Below, one piece after another: positions 16,624-26,166 of a stretch of 64,000 nucleotides of DNA (position 1 is the stretch's first letter; each line of letters starts with the position of its first letter). Source of the DNA: Verrucomicrobiota bacterium (GTDB taxonomy: Bacteria > Verrucomicrobiota > Verrucomicrobiia > Palsa-1439). A model generated the notes under the pieces. The model was not told the origin of the DNA. It saw nothing but the letters and a program-made list of their open reading frames with translations, and made no database searches. The stretch lies in the NCBI GenBank assembly GCA_003152315.1, contig PLZV01000062.1:134940-198939 (forward strand), read 5' to 3'. The position numbers and the translations under genes were made by a program.

Positions 16624-17310
16624 CTAGGGCCGCGCAAGACAAGATTTGGCGCGGTCGGGATAATTGGTGATGATGCCGTCTACTCCCCAACTCGCGAGCT
16701 TCTTCATCTTGGCTTCGCGGTTGACCGTCCACACGAAAACCTTCCAGCCGCGTCGGTGAATCTGCCGGACGACGCGCGGCGACGTGACCAGTCGGCGGCT
16801 GATGCCGAGCCCCTCAATGTTCACCACGGCTTTCAGCCGCGCCATCGCCCACAACGGATTCCGCGCGATGAGGCCGAAACACGGAACACCGGGAGCGGCC
16901 GCGGCAAACCGCTTCATCCGTGCCACCGAAAGCGCAAAGACGATGACCTCACGTTCCATGCGCAGCGTCGCAATCAGTTCGGCGACCTTGCGCGGGTCCG
17001 CCCGTTTGATTTCAATGAGCACCCGGGCCCTTCCGCGACAAGCGCTGAGCACTTCGCGAAGAGTCGGCACTTGCGGGTTCAGCCGCTGGATCTCCGCCAG
17101 CGTTTTGTGGCGGACGCGACCGCGCACGCCGCAAATCCGATTGAGCCGGTAGTCGTGGAACACGATCAACTCGCCGTCGCGCGTCTCTTGCACGTCGATC
17201 TCCACGAAATCGACGCCGAGTTGGAGCGCGGCGTCCACAGAGGCCAGCGTGTTCTCCAGATAGCGACTGCTGAAGCCACGGTGGGCAATAATCAAAGGCC
17301 GCCGGCTCAT
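16624..17310 (-). CDS. Glycerophosphodiester phosphodiesterase (GDPD)
   Basis: Encodes 228 residues. The start at 17310 overlaps the glpD stop in an ATGA, so translation is probably coupled. The N-terminus has the diagnostic IIAHRGFSSRYLENTLAS, then VDFVEIDVQETRDGELIVFHDYRLNR, giving His (HRG), Glu/Asp (EIDV) and His (FHD), the catalytic and metal ligands of the TIM-barrel GDPD family. VLIEIK and GIITNYP complete the fold. It hydrolyses glycerophosphodiesters to glycerol-3-phosphate and an alcohol; its product is the substrate of the adjacent GlpD. There is no signal peptide, so it is cytosolic. Confidence 0.93.
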   Translation of the reverse strand: MSRRPLIIAHRGFSSRYLENTLASVDAALQLGVDFVEIDVQETRDGELIVFHDYRLNRICGVRGRVRHKTLAEIQRLNPQVPTLREVLSACRGRARVLIEIKRADPRKVAELIATLRMEREVIVFALSVARMKRFAAAAPGVPCFGLIARNPLWAMARLKAVVNIEGLGISRRLVTSPRVVRQIHRRGWKVFVWTVNREAKMKKLASWGVDGIITNYPDRAKSCLARP

Positions 17311-18776
17311 GGGAGATTTCGATTCCATTCTTCGGCATAACGTTCAAATTGCGCGCGTTCCTCGTCCGAACTCCAGCCGAGCAAGGGCGCCATCACGCGC
17401 GCCACTTGCAGGGCAATCTCCGGCCCTCCTGCCCGGCTCAACGCGAGTTGGGTGCGTCGTCGCATGACATCGCTGAGCGTGACGGCCATTTCCTGCTCGC
17501 AAGCGTGGGTGATGTCGCTGACGTAGACGACTGGCGAATCGGAGATCTTCTCGCCGGTGGGCGCGGGACGGTGATTCGGCAACAGGACTTCCGCAGTACG
17601 GCAAGGCTGTGCCGTCACACTGAGAATCTTGACGGCCGCATCGACCGCCTGCTGTGCGATGGCGCGGTAAGTCGTGTACTTGCCGCCCACAATGCTCAGC
17701 AGGTTGCGGCCATGCCGCACGACGCGATGCTCGCGCGAGCGTGCCGAGGGCGAAGAGACATCCGAGGCCAGCAACGAGCGTACGCCAGTAAAGGTCGTGG
17801 CAACTTCCGCTTCGGACAAAGGAGCATCGGGAAACAGCGCCCGAACTTCGGCCAGTAAATACTCAACATCGGCCCGCTCGGCGTGAGCGTGGTCGGGATC
17901 GCCGTGAAATTCCGTGTCCGTGGTCCCCACGAGTGAGTAGTCGCCCCAGGGGATCACAAAGAGCACGCGCCCATCGCTGCGGGATTGAAATGCGACTGCG
18001 TGATCCTGAGTGAGTCGCGGGAGGACCAGGTGGACTCCCTTCGTCGGGCTGAGGCGCGTAGCGTCGCCATCAAACGGTGAGAGCGCCCGCACCTGCTCAA
18101 CCCATGGTCCTGTCGCATTGATAAACATCCGCGCGGTCACTTCGGACGTACAGGAACCGACCTCGTCACGCACCCGGGCGGCAACGATGCGGTCTTCGCG
18201 GGTTACAAAGCCCGTGAGCGCACAATAGTTGAGACAGACCGCACCGAGTTCCCCGGCGTGGAGGATGTGGTCGACACAGAAGCGCGCGTCATCTTCCTGG
18301 CAATCGTAAAACATGACCGCGCCTCGCAAACCGTGGCGGGAAAGCGACGGCTCCTTTTCCAGGGCACGTTTTGCCGAGAGCGTGCGGTGCGGGGCGATGT
18401 TGCGGTACAGCGCGAGCCAATCGTACAGGGTCATGCCGAGGCGCAGTTTGGCCAACGAAAGGGAGCCACCCTTGTAAATCGGGAAGAGAAACGGGAGCGG
18501 TCGCACGTGGTGAGGGGCGATCCGTTGCAGGATACGGCGCTCGCCGCATGACTCGAAGACCAGCTTGAAATCGCGTTGCTGGAGATAGCGGAATCCCCCG
18601 TGGATCAGCTTGGAGGAACGGCTGGAGGTGCCGCTGGCGAAATCCGACTTTTCGATCAGCCCCACGTGGAGTCCGCGGAGCGCCGCATCACGGACGACAC
18701 CCGCCCCAAAAATGCCGCCGCCAATGACCAAGATGTCAAAGTACTGGTCCGACAGGGCCGAAATGTCGCGATTCAT
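17307..18776 (-). CDS. glpD: Glycerol-3-phosphate dehydrogenase (quinone-linked)
   Basis: Encodes 489 residues from MNRDISALSDQYFDILVIGG; the open frame extends further upstream but that part does not resemble the family. The FAD-binding VIGGGIFGAGVVRDAALRG and the GlpD signature SSRSSKLIHGGFRYLQQ are intact, followed by PTKGVHLVLPR and a C-terminal helical DAO_C-type region. The enzyme oxidises glycerol-3-phosphate to dihydroxyacetone phosphate at the membrane, reducing quinone. It forms a two-gene unit with GDPD downstream. Start-site signals are weak (GGA close to the ATG). Confidence 0.93.
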   Translation of the reverse strand: MNRDISALSDQYFDILVIGGGIFGAGVVRDAALRGLHVGLIEKSDFASGTSSRSSKLIHGGFRYLQQRDFKLVFESCGERRILQRIAPHHVRPLPFLFPIYKGGSLSLAKLRLGMTLYDWLALYRNIAPHRTLSAKRALEKEPSLSRHGLRGAVMFYDCQEDDARFCVDHILHAGELGAVCLNYCALTGFVTREDRIVAARVRDEVGSCTSEVTARMFINATGPWVEQVRALSPFDGDATRLSPTKGVHLVLPRLTQDHAVAFQSRSDGRVLFVIPWGDYSLVGTTDTEFHGDPDHAHAERADVEYLLAEVRALFPDAPLSEAEVATTFTGVRSLLASDVSSPSARSREHRVVRHGRNLLSIVGGKYTTYRAIAQQAVDAAVKILSVTAQPCRTAEVLLPNHRPAPTGEKISDSPVVYVSDITHACEQEMAVTLSDVMRRRTQLALSRAGGPEIALQVARVMAPLLGWSSDEERAQFERYAEEWNRNLP

Positions 18777-18829
18777 TCCAAGTGCTTGAAATATAGCATG
18801 TAAGAGTAGTTCTGTCTCCCAAAAGCGGC

Positions 18830-18857
18830 TTGCTTTCCCTCGAAAACCGCGTATCAT
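18830..18857 (+). promoter_or_regulatory. Candidate promoter TTGCTT-16-TATCAT
   Basis: -35 at 18830-18835 and -10 at 18852-18857, giving a leader of about 65 bases before the sugar transferase start at 18930. It lies in the divergent gap with glpD. Confidence 0.45.
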
Positions 18858-18929
18858 ACCGCTAGTTTTCCTGGATGGGCTCATCAAGGAAATCATCATC
18901 ATCAAAGCGCGCCGCAGAACAAACAGACA

Positions 18930-20468
18930 ATGATCGTTTCCCGCTCCAGTCGTCTGCCGCGAAAGAAGCTCCTCCTTGCTGCGGGAGATGCTATTTGCAC
19001 AGCGCTGGCCATGGTGGCAGCGGTGATGTTGCGACTGGGTTGGGTTAGCGGCCTCGATTACCTGCATGCGCGCCACACGGCGATTCTGATTTCCTGGGCC
19101 GTGTTTATCCTGGCGTTCTACATCGGCGGTCTCTACGAATCCGAAAGACTCCAAAGCCTGGGCAAAACTGTGGCTGCGGCGATGCTTTCTGTGTTCCTGG
19201 GCACACTGCTCATCACGGGCGTTTTCTTCGCCGCGTTATCCATCGAGATCGGGCGCGGCATTTTCCTTGGCTTTGCCGCCTTCGTCCTCGTGGCCGTCGT
19301 GTGCATGCGGCTTGTGTACGTTGCCGCCAGCCGCCACGGATTCATGTCGCAACGGTGTCTGATCATCGGCACGACGAGTGAAGCCCGCAAGGCCATCGAG
19401 CTGATCCGCCTGAATGCCCACGCGAATCTTCGCATCCTCGGCCTCATCCACTGCGGCAATGACCGCGACCGGGTCGGCAAATTCTTTGACGATTATCCCG
19501 TGCTCGGAACGCTCGACACGCTGGAGAGGTTCGTCGAGTTGTATGACATCGAACGCCTCGTCCTCGCCGCAGGTCAGGAGGCAGAACCAGTCCTGCTGCG
19601 GCAATTGCGCTCGTTCCGCTATCGCGGGATTGAGTTGGTCGATTTCGTCGCGCTCAGTGAGGAACTCGCGCAGGAGATTCCCCTCGATCATATCGATGAC
19701 GAATGGTTGTTCATGGCGTCGATGAACAACTCCCGCTTTCATGTCCGCCGACTGAAACGGTTGACGGACATCCTCGTCTCATCCGTCGGCCTGCTGGTCT
19801 CGGCGCTGCCGGCCGCTATGGCGGCGATCCTGGTGAAATTGGACTCGCCGGGCCCGATCTTTTACCGGCAGGAACGCCTCGGACGCGAAAGCATCCCGTT
19901 CACCCTCTACAAATTTCGCACGATGCGTGCGGATGCGGAAAGCGCCACCGGCCCCGTGTGGGCCATTGAAGACGATCCCCGCGTCACGCGCGTGGGCAAG
20001 TGGCTGCGCAAATTCCGCATCGACGAGATTCCGCAACTCTTCAACGTGCTCTCTGGCAACATGAGCCTGGTCGGCCCACGGCCCGAGCGCGACATGTTCA
20101 TCGCCAAGCTTTCGGAGAAAATTCCGTTTTATGCGGAACGACTGCTCGTGCCGCCGGGCATCACGGGCTGGGCGCAGGTCATGTACCCCTATGCCGCCAG
20201 CATCGAGGAATCACGACGGAAACTTCAATTTGACCTCTACTACATCAAGCACATGTCGTTCTTTCTCGACATGTATGTTCTCCTGAAAACCTCCAAGACG
20301 ATCCTCTTCGGGCACGAGCGCGCGCGCCAGCCGAAATCTCTCTCCGAGACCAGATCGCGCCATGCTGACGTCAAGACCGAGACACTGATTTTCGACCCCG
20401 CGACGGGATCCGTTGCACCCGAAGGCAGCGAGCCCGAACACCGTCTGCGAAACCAACGCCTTACCTGA
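18930..20468 (+). CDS. Polyprenyl-phosphate sugar-1-phosphate transferase (WbaP/WcaJ type)
   Basis: Encodes 512 residues. Four to five transmembrane helices span roughly residues 10-130. A Rossmann-like CoA_binding_3 domain follows ([17 protein letters not shown]), then another helix near 280. The C-terminal bacterial sugar transferase domain carries [24 protein letters not shown] and [12 protein letters not shown]. The family moves a sugar-1-phosphate from a UDP-sugar to undecaprenyl phosphate, the first step of exopolysaccharide or O-antigen synthesis. No other glycosyltransferase is adjacent. A polar tail of about 50 residues extends beyond the domain. Confidence 0.9.
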   Translation: MIVSRSSRLPRKKLLLAAGDAICTALAMVAAVMLRLGWVSGLDYLHARHTAILISWAVFILAFYIGGLYESERLQSLGKTVAAAMLSVFLGTLLITGVFFAALSIEIGRGIFLGFAAFVLVAVVCMRLVYVAASRHGFMSQRCLIIGTTSEARKAIELIRLNAHANLRILGLIHCGNDRDRVGKFFDDYPVLGTLDTLERFVELYDIERLVLAAGQEAEPVLLRQLRSFRYRGIELVDFVALSEELAQEIPLDHIDDEWLFMASMNNSRFHVRRLKRLTDILVSSVGLLVSALPAAMAAILVKLDSPGPIFYRQERLGRESIPFTLYKFRTMRADAESATGPVWAIEDDPRVTRVGKWLRKFRIDEIPQLFNVLSGNMSLVGPRPERDMFIAKLSEKIPFYAERLLVPPGITGWAQVMYPYAASIEESRRKLQFDLYYIKHMSFFLDMYVLLKTSKTILFGHERARQPKSLSETRSRHADVKTETLIFDPATGSVAPEGSEPEHRLRNQRLT

Positions 20469-20481
20469 CGCTCCGCGGGTA

Positions 20482-20509
20482 TTGTTCTTCCGGTGCTGTC
20501 GGCTACAAT
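20482..20509 (+). promoter_or_regulatory. Candidate promoter TTGTTC-16-TACAAT
   Basis: -35 at 20482-20487 and -10 at 20504-20509, giving a leader of about 95 bases before thyA. Confidence 0.5.
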
Positions 20510-20611
20510 CGTCTGGATTTTCTCCGTACGCCCGTTAGAATCCGTCGCGGCGAAGGAGGTGTCTTTCGGGCTGCGCAACCAGCCGCACCGTTCCACACAC
20601 CGTTAATCGAT

Positions 20612-21451
20612 ATGAAAGAGTATTTGGATTTGGTGAGGCTTGTTCTCGACCATGGCAAACTCAAGAAGAGCCGTACGGGGATCGACACGATTTCCCACTT
20701 CGGCGCCCATTACACCGTCGATCTGTCCCAAGGGTTTCCCCTGTTGACCACCAAGGAAGTCAACTGGGCGGCCGTGCTGCGCGAGTTGCTTTGGTATCTC
20801 TCCGGAGAAGATCATATTCGCAACCTTCGCCAGCACACGAAGATTTGGGATGCCTGGGCCGATGCCGACGGCAATCTCGAAACCGCCTACGGCCGTTACT
20901 GGCGGCGGTTCCCCCACCCTTATCAGGACGCCGGCGGTCAATGGCAGGTGCGCGAAGTGGATCAAATCCAATTCGTCATCGACACGCTCCGCAAGGAGCC
21001 TTACAGCCGCCGCATGGTCGTCACCGCTTGGGAACCGGGCAACGCCGAGACCAGCAAACTTCCGCCCTGCCATTACAGTTTTGTGTTCAACGTGCAAGCG
21101 GACCGTCTTAACTGCCACCTCACGCAACGTTCCGGCGACATCGCCCTCGGCATCCCGTTCAACCTGGCCTGCTACGCCGCCCTCACGCAAATGATCGCCC
21201 AGGAAACCGGGCTCGCGCTCGGCTCTTTCAGCCACACCATCGTCGATGCCCACATCTACACCGCCGCGCCGGACAGCGGCCTTACCGAATACGACCACGT
21301 ACCGGGACTTCGCGAGCAGCTTAAGCGCGAACCGCGCGCCCTGCCCCGTTTAGTGATCGCCAAAAAGCCATTTAACCAACTGCAGTTCGAGGATTTTCAG
21401 TTGGCTGATTATCACCCGCAACCCAGGATCAAATTCAAAGTGGCCGTATGA
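20612..21451 (+). CDS. thyA: Thymidylate synthase
   Basis: Encodes 279 residues, close to the 264 of E. coli ThyA. Seen motifs: Arg21 in KSRTG (phosphate loop), WAAVLRELLWYLSG, the catalytic Cys153 in LPPCHYSF, QRSGDIALGIPFNLA (dUMP binding) and DAHIY. It converts dUMP and methylene-tetrahydrofolate to dTMP and dihydrofolate. The stop overlaps the folA start in an ATGA, so the dihydrofolate product and its reductase are made together. Cytosolic. Confidence 0.97.
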   Translation: MKEYLDLVRLVLDHGKLKKSRTGIDTISHFGAHYTVDLSQGFPLLTTKEVNWAAVLRELLWYLSGEDHIRNLRQHTKIWDAWADADGNLETAYGRYWRRFPHPYQDAGGQWQVREVDQIQFVIDTLRKEPYSRRMVVTAWEPGNAETSKLPPCHYSFVFNVQADRLNCHLTQRSGDIALGIPFNLACYAALTQMIAQETGLALGSFSHTIVDAHIYTAAPDSGLTEYDHVPGLREQLKREPRALPRLVIAKKPFNQLQFEDFQLADYHPQPRIKFKVAV

Positions 21452-21921
21452 AAGTCTCCCTGATCGCCGCCATAAGCGAAGATGGTACGATAGGCGACAA
21501 GGGCAAAATCCCCTGGCACATCCGTGAGGATCTGCAGCGCTTCAAACGACTCACCATGGGCCACCCCATCATCATGGGACGAAAGACGTATGAGTCCATC
21601 GGCAAGCCGCTGCGGGGCCGCACCAATATCGTCCTCACCCAGAACCCAACCTTCACCGCGCCGCCCGAAGTGCTCAACTTTACCAGCCTCGATGCCGCTC
21701 TCGACCATTGCCGCGGGCAAAATCACGACTCTGTATTCATTATCGGCGGCAGCAAAGTTTATCAACAGGCCCTGCCACTGGTTGACAGGTTGTTTGTCAC
21801 CGAAGTGCACCAACGCGTCAACGGGGACACAAAGTTTCCCGATTACGATCATCGTGAATGGACAGAAATCGCGCGGGAGGACGGGACGGGGTGTTCATTC
21901 GTCGAATATGCGCGGCGTTAG
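21448..21921 (+). CDS. folA: Dihydrofolate reductase
   Basis: Encodes 157 residues, the usual chromosomal DHFR size. The N-terminus LIAAISEDGTIGDKGKIPWH, the acidic substrate-binding residue region REDLQRFK, MGRKTYESIGKPLRGR and VFIIGGSKVYQQAL are all family motifs. It regenerates tetrahydrofolate from the dihydrofolate made by ThyA. The gene shares the ATGA with thyA. It converges with the LysE-type gene, whose end lies 15 bases away. Confidence 0.96.
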   Translation: MKVSLIAAISEDGTIGDKGKIPWHIREDLQRFKRLTMGHPIIMGRKTYESIGKPLRGRTNIVLTQNPTFTAPPEVLNFTSLDAALDHCRGQNHDSVFIIGGSKVYQQALPLVDRLFVTEVHQRVNGDTKFPDYDHREWTEIAREDGTGCSFVEYARR

Positions 21922-21936
21922 TCGGCATTCGGCGAA

Positions 21937-22538
21937 TCATCTGGAAAACAATGTCGAGAGTGCGTAAAGCCCGAACGCAAAGAGGACGCCACCCGAGAGC
22001 CGGTTCACGGTCTGCATCCAACCGGACCCGACTCGTGACCGCAACAGAGCAGCAGCCACCAGAGAGCCGAACCAAGGAACACGCCCGCGACCAATGCACT
22101 CGCGGCCAGATAGTCCGGGGTCGCCCCCAACCCGAAACCCGCAAACACCGCTGCAAAAGACAGGATGGTCATCGGATTGGTGAGGGTCAGGAGCAGGGTG
22201 GAAAAGTAAGCCGAAAGCAACCCACTACCGCGAACCTCCGCCGCCTCCACTGCCGGTTTGCTGATGAAAGTGCGAACACCGAGGTAACACAGGAATAAAC
22301 CGCCAAGAAAAGCGAGCCACCATCGTTGGCCGACGAGAAAGCCCGACACAGTCGCGAGGCCGAACGCCGCAACGCAACCATAGGCAGCGTCGGCGGTCGC
22401 TGCGCCCAGTCCCGTGGCCAACCCAATCTGTCGCCCCTCCGCCAAAGACCGGCGGATACAGAGAATACCAATCGGCCCGACAGGTGCCGCGATGGCGAAC
22501 CCGATGGCCATACCTTTGAGCATGAAGTTCAGAGTCAT
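21937..22538 (-). pseudogene. LysE-family exporter with a frameshift near the 3' end
   Basis: The first 165 or so codons (22538 to about 22045) encode a LysE/RhtB transporter: AIAAPVGPIGILCIRRSL, six-helix layout, LTLTNPMTILSFAAVFAG and LGSALWWLLL. The frame then runs into a stop at 22005. In the next frame the family's normal ending continues (GWMQTVNRLSGGVLFAFGLY) to a stop at 21937. One missing base in the GCTGCTGCTCTG run near 22050 explains this. The gene is either a recent pseudogene or carries a sequencing error. The family exports amino acids or related small molecules across the inner membrane. Confidence 0.8.
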
Positions 22539-22705
22539 ACAAACACGGGATACGTGAAGTGCCGCCCAACATAATCGCAGACCTCATTAATTAGGCAATC
22601 AACTACCTCACCATTTCGATCGCAGGCGTTGCGCGCGCACCCGTGACAAATTACAAATCCTCTGTTGAAAAAACAGCGGGTGATGCGTATAAGTTCCACA
22701 GGCAT

Positions 22706-24046
22706 ATGAAACCGACTGATCTTCGTGGCATCCTGCATTACGTCCCGCAATTCCGGGAACGGGTCTTCCTCATTGCCGTCGATGGTTCCGTGGTGGCCGA
22801 TGAGAATTTCGGCAACCTGCTGCTCGATATCGCCGTGTTGCGCAGCCTGAACATCCATATCGTGCTCGTTCACGGTGCGGGCTACCAGATCAAGCTGTTG
22901 TCGGAACGCCTGCACGAGCCGATCTCCAACCACGACGGCACGGGCGTGACCGATGCCGCGACGCTCAGCATCGCCATCACAGCGGCCACGAATGTCACCC
23001 ACGAGATCCTCGAGGGACTGAAACTGAACGACATTCGCGCCGCGCAGACCAACGCGATCGAATCCATTCCACTGGGGATCATCAAGGGCATCGACCACCA
23101 GCACACGGGCAAAGTACATCAAATCGATGTCGAGCTGTTGCGCACCCTCCTCGACAAGGGCATCGTGCCCGTCATCCCCCCACTCGGCTTCGACGGCAAC
23201 GGGCACACCTACCGATTGAACTCCGACGCCGTCGCCGTCGAAGTGGCGCGCGAGCTGGGCGCAGTGAAATTGATGTTTATCGGCAGCACGAACGGCCTGG
23301 AGATCGACGGCAAGTTGGTCTCGCAAATGGCCGTCAAGGAACTCGAAGCGGCCTTGAAGAATTCCGGCGACAAGTTTGTGCCGGAAATGATTTCCAAGGC
23401 GCAACATGCGCTGCGCGCCAGCCAGGGCGGCGTCCCGCGCGTCCACATCATCAATGGCCAGGTCGATGAAGGGCTGCTGGCTGAGGTCTTCTCCAACGAA
23501 GGCATCGGTACGTTGATTTACGCGGACGAGTATCAGGCGGTTCGCAAAGCGATGCGCAAGGACATTCGCCACATTATGGCGTTGATCAAGCCGTCCATTC
23601 AGGGTGAGCAACTCGTCAAGCGCACCCGCAGCAGTATCGACAAGCACGTCAGCGAATACTACGTCTTCGAGATCGACAACAACATCGTCGGCCTCATTGC
23701 GCTTCATTCCCAGCCCGATCCGAAACTGGCCGAACTGGCGAGCCTGGCCGTCAACCCCGCGCACGAGCATCGCGGCATTGGCACCAAGCTGGCGTTGTTC
23801 GTCGAGAATCTGGCGCGCGAGCAGGGTGTCGAGAGGATCTTTTGTCTTTCAACTCAGGCCTTCACCTTCTTCCAGCACAAGCTCGGCTATACCGAAGGCA
23901 CGCCCGAGGATTTGCCGCCCGCGCGTCGCGAGAAATACGAACAGAGTGGTCGCAATTCAAAGGTGTTGATCAAGATCCTGGCGCCGGCGACCGCTTCGTC
24001 CGGTATACCGCCGCGCGAGCCGGCGCTTACGCCCACAGCAAGCTGA
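22706..24046 (+). CDS. argA: Amino-acid N-acetyltransferase (N-acetylglutamate synthase)
   Basis: Encodes about 446 residues from MKPTDLRGILHYVPQFRERV; a GTG at 22643 would add 21 residues that do not look like the family. Residues 1-300 form an amino-acid kinase fold (VLVHGAGYQIKLLSERL, RLNSDAVAVEVARELGA), here regulatory. Residues about 310-430 are a GNAT domain with LASLAVNPAHEHRGIGTKL, the acetyl-CoA binding loop. This is the classical two-domain ArgA. It acetylates glutamate to start arginine synthesis and is normally feedback-inhibited by arginine. No other arg genes are adjacent. Confidence 0.9.
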   Translation: MKPTDLRGILHYVPQFRERVFLIAVDGSVVADENFGNLLLDIAVLRSLNIHIVLVHGAGYQIKLLSERLHEPISNHDGTGVTDAATLSIAITAATNVTHEILEGLKLNDIRAAQTNAIESIPLGIIKGIDHQHTGKVHQIDVELLRTLLDKGIVPVIPPLGFDGNGHTYRLNSDAVAVEVARELGAVKLMFIGSTNGLEIDGKLVSQMAVKELEAALKNSGDKFVPEMISKAQHALRASQGGVPRVHIINGQVDEGLLAEVFSNEGIGTLIYADEYQAVRKAMRKDIRHIMALIKPSIQGEQLVKRTRSSIDKHVSEYYVFEIDNNIVGLIALHSQPDPKLAELASLAVNPAHEHRGIGTKLALFVENLAREQGVERIFCLSTQAFTFFQHKLGYTEGTPEDLPPARREKYEQSGRNSKVLIKILAPATASSGIPPREPALTPTAS

Positions 24047-24049
24047 GCG

Positions 24050-24568
24050 TCACTCACCAACCGGAATGCGCGTCCGGCTGCCCTTGTCCACGCTCGCCCC
24101 AATGACGACCGGCTTGGAGGCATCGACGTCATCCGCGTGCGAGTCTGTCGAGACTTTCTCGACAAGCTGGTTCCATTCGCTGAGGATTTGTTGCTGCGAA
24201 GTTTCCAGGCGCGCCAGCATTACGAGGTCCCGGTTGACATCATTCAGACGGGCGGCGATGCGGCCCGTGACTTCGCTGCGTTGCGCCTGGATTTCCTTGA
24301 GTTGGCCAGCCAGAACGGCGAGACGCTTTTGAGCGGGAATGTCTATTGCGCCCGATCGGGCTTCTTCCGCGAGTTTGGCGTCTTCTTTTGACGGCGCAGC
24401 CCGCGTGACCGACGCTGGCGGCTCGGAGCGGCTGGCCGATCGCGGCGGCACGATGACATTCGTGCGGCACTGCGGGCAATCGACGATCATTCCCTCCGCG
24501 CTCACGTCCACCACGAGACTCTTCCCGCAGGCGGGACAATCGAAAAGTATGTCCTGGTTCGTCACCAC
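24050..24568 (-). CDS. Zinc-ribbon plus coiled-coil protein
   Basis: Encodes 172 residues from a GTG. CPAC at residues 11-14 and CPQC at 31-34 form a zinc ribbon. A Ser/Pro-rich linker and a predicted coiled coil of about 70 residues follow (AQKRLAVLAGQLKEIQAQRS onward). No known enzymatic domain is present. It may be a nucleic-acid or protein-binding adaptor. It is convergent with argA (4 bases apart) and divergent from the DUF72 gene. Confidence 0.7.
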   Translation of the reverse strand: MVTNQDILFDCPACGKSLVVDVSAEGMIVDCPQCRTNVIVPPRSASRSEPPASVTRAAPSKEDAKLAEEARSGAIDIPAQKRLAVLAGQLKEIQAQRSEVTGRIAARLNDVNRDLVMLARLETSQQQILSEWNQLVEKVSTDSHADDVDASKPVVIGASVDKGSRTRIPVGE

Positions 24569-24651
24569 AATCTCATCTGACTTGGTCTATCGCTGGCTGC
24601 TTGCTCATGCGGTTCCCATCTGACTCCAAGGATGCCGTCAGCACTCGAGCT

Positions 24652-24679
24652 TTGCAAGTCCGAACATTCCTGCTAGCAT
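24652..24679 (+). promoter_or_regulatory. Candidate promoter TTGCAA-16-TAGCAT
   Basis: -35 at 24652-24657 and -10 at 24674-24679, eight bases before the GTG at 24688. This supports the GTG start and suggests a leaderless transcript. Confidence 0.5.
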
Positions 24680-24687
24680 CCGCCGCC

Positions 24688-25422
24688 GTGCCCACCAAGC
24701 GTCTGCATGTGAGGGTCGGTTGCTGTGGCTTTGCGACGGCACAGGAGAAGTATTTCCAGAATTTCTCGTGCGTGGAGATCGACTCCAGCTTTTATCAATT
24801 GCCCAAGGTCGAAACCGCCGCGCGCTGGCGCGCCGCGGCGCCGCCCGACTTTGAGTTCGCCATCAAGGCCTGGCAGGTCATCACCCATCGCGCCACCAGC
24901 CCGACCTACAAACGCACGCGTCTCGATGCGGGCGATCGCGAACACTGCGGTCACTTCGGGTTCAACCCGACGATTCGTTGGGCGTGGAATGAAACTTTCA
25001 ACGTCGCCAGGGCGCTCGGTGCGCGCGTGGTGCTCTTCCAGTGCTCGCAAAGTTTCCGTCCGACGAAAGAAAATATCGCCAACCTGCGGCGCTTCTTCGA
25101 GCACGCCAAGCGTGGCAAATTCCACATGGGCTGGGAACCGCGCGGCGAATGGGATGCGGAGCTCATCGCTTCGCTGTGCAAGGAACTCGATTTGATCCCC
25201 GTGCTCGATCCATTCAAAACCGAACCGATTCCCGTCGGCAAGGTCCGCTACTTCCGTCTTCACGGCATCACGGGTCCGCGCCACCGCTACACCGCCGAGG
25301 AGTTCGCCCGGTTGCGGACGATCTGCGCGGGCCGACAGCCCACCTACTGCCTGTTCAACAACCTGGCCATGACCGATGACGGACAGCGTTTTCAAAAACT
25401 ACTGGGTCCTCTGGCCCGTTGA
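24688..25422 (+). CDS. DUF72 family protein
   Basis: Encodes 244 residues from a GTG at 24688. The sequence follows the DUF72 TIM-barrel pattern: VRVGCCGF, YFQNFSCVEIDSSFYQLP, FEFAIKAWQVITH, VVLFQCSQSFRPTKENI, MGWEPRGEW and YFRLHG. The family is widespread and uncharacterised; related structures suggest a sugar- or phosphate-binding hydrolase-like barrel. Its last 24 bases overlap the convergent gene ending at 25399. The choice of GTG over the upstream TTG/ATG (24601/24607) rests on the promoter position and on family start. Confidence 0.85.
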   Translation: MPTKRLHVRVGCCGFATAQEKYFQNFSCVEIDSSFYQLPKVETAARWRAAAPPDFEFAIKAWQVITHRATSPTYKRTRLDAGDREHCGHFGFNPTIRWAWNETFNVARALGARVVLFQCSQSFRPTKENIANLRRFFEHAKRGKFHMGWEPRGEWDAELIASLCKELDLIPVLDPFKTEPIPVGKVRYFRLHGITGPRHRYTAEEFARLRTICAGRQPTYCLFNNLAMTDDGQRFQKLLGPLAR

Positions 25423-26166
25423 ATGAGGGATGACGACTGCCGGTAGGTAATTGCGCAGACCTTCGGAAGTGGCGTGACTGATCTCCAGCGTGATCTCGGC
25501 AAACTGTTTTTCCGTTCCGGTAGGCGCAGTCTCGAAGCGGACAAACTCCAGGGGCCGCAGCACCAGGTCCCTGGCGATTTGTCGATCCAACTGGGTGCCG
25601 CTCTGGTCCTGAAACGTGCACATCACCAGGCACTGTGAGAGTGTCTGCGAAGTGCTGTTGCGCAACCAACCCGTCACCATCATCTTCGGCGCGGGCGTTT
25701 CGGCAGCGTGCACGAGACGGACATCGGAAAGCTCGACCGTGTCGCCCAACATCAACGGCAAGTACCGCTCGAGAAAGGAGGAGTGAATCTTGACCGACTC
25801 CTTGCGCGGCCCGCTCTGCACCAACCCGTTGACCCATAAATCCCCTCTCTCTGCCGACGTGCTGGCAACCTGCAGGACCGTGCCCGCCGCCAAGCCGCTC
25901 CATTTTCCGCCGCTCCCTTGTGCGACCGCGAACGAAGCGACCCGCGTCAGGTCCTTAGCCACATAGGGAATCTCCGGCATTCGTCCGCGTGCCTTGGCGC
26001 CCAAACGCAACACTTCATCGGGAGCAGTTTCAGAAGCGGCTCGCGGCCGGGCTTCGATCTTCTGTCGGAAATACCACGTGGCAAGAATGACGACGATTCC
26101 GGCCAAACCGGTAATGGTTAGAATAAGAATGCCCCTGCCGCCGCCCAGACCGCGTGTGATCTTCAC
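25399..26166 (-). CDS. Membrane-anchored protein of unknown function
   Basis: Encodes 255 residues. A GTG at 26166 overlaps the AMMECR1 stop as GTGA, matching the 4-base overlaps elsewhere in this unit. One transmembrane helix lies near residues 10-32 (ILILTITGLAGIVVILATWY). The rest is probably extracytoplasmic, with a beta-rich tail containing VTGWLRNSTSQTLSQC and ERYLPLMLGDTVELSDVRL, which resembles FxLYD/DUF2393-like single domains. It is the last gene of a minus-strand unit beginning at 27816. Confidence 0.65.
   Translation of the reverse strand: MKITRGLGGGRGILILTITGLAGIVVILATWYFRQKIEARPRAASETAPDEVLRLGAKARGRMPEIPYVAKDLTRVASFAVAQGSGGKWSGLAAGTVLQVASTSAERGDLWVNGLVQSGPRKESVKIHSSFLERYLPLMLGDTVELSDVRLVHAAETPAPKMMVTGWLRNSTSQTLSQCLVMCTFQDQSGTQLDRQIARDLVLRPLEFVRFETAPTGTEKQFAEITLEISHATSEGLRNYLPAVVIPHSTGQRTQ

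Noticed and set aside
18777..19154. N-terminal extension of GlpD
   Set aside because: The extra 126 codons overlap the divergent sugar transferase gene and have no family likeness.
20559..20606. Possible leader peptide starting with GTG and ending six bases before thyA
   Set aside because: Its ribosome-binding site overlaps its own start codon and it has no regulatory features such as codon runs or attenuator hairpins.
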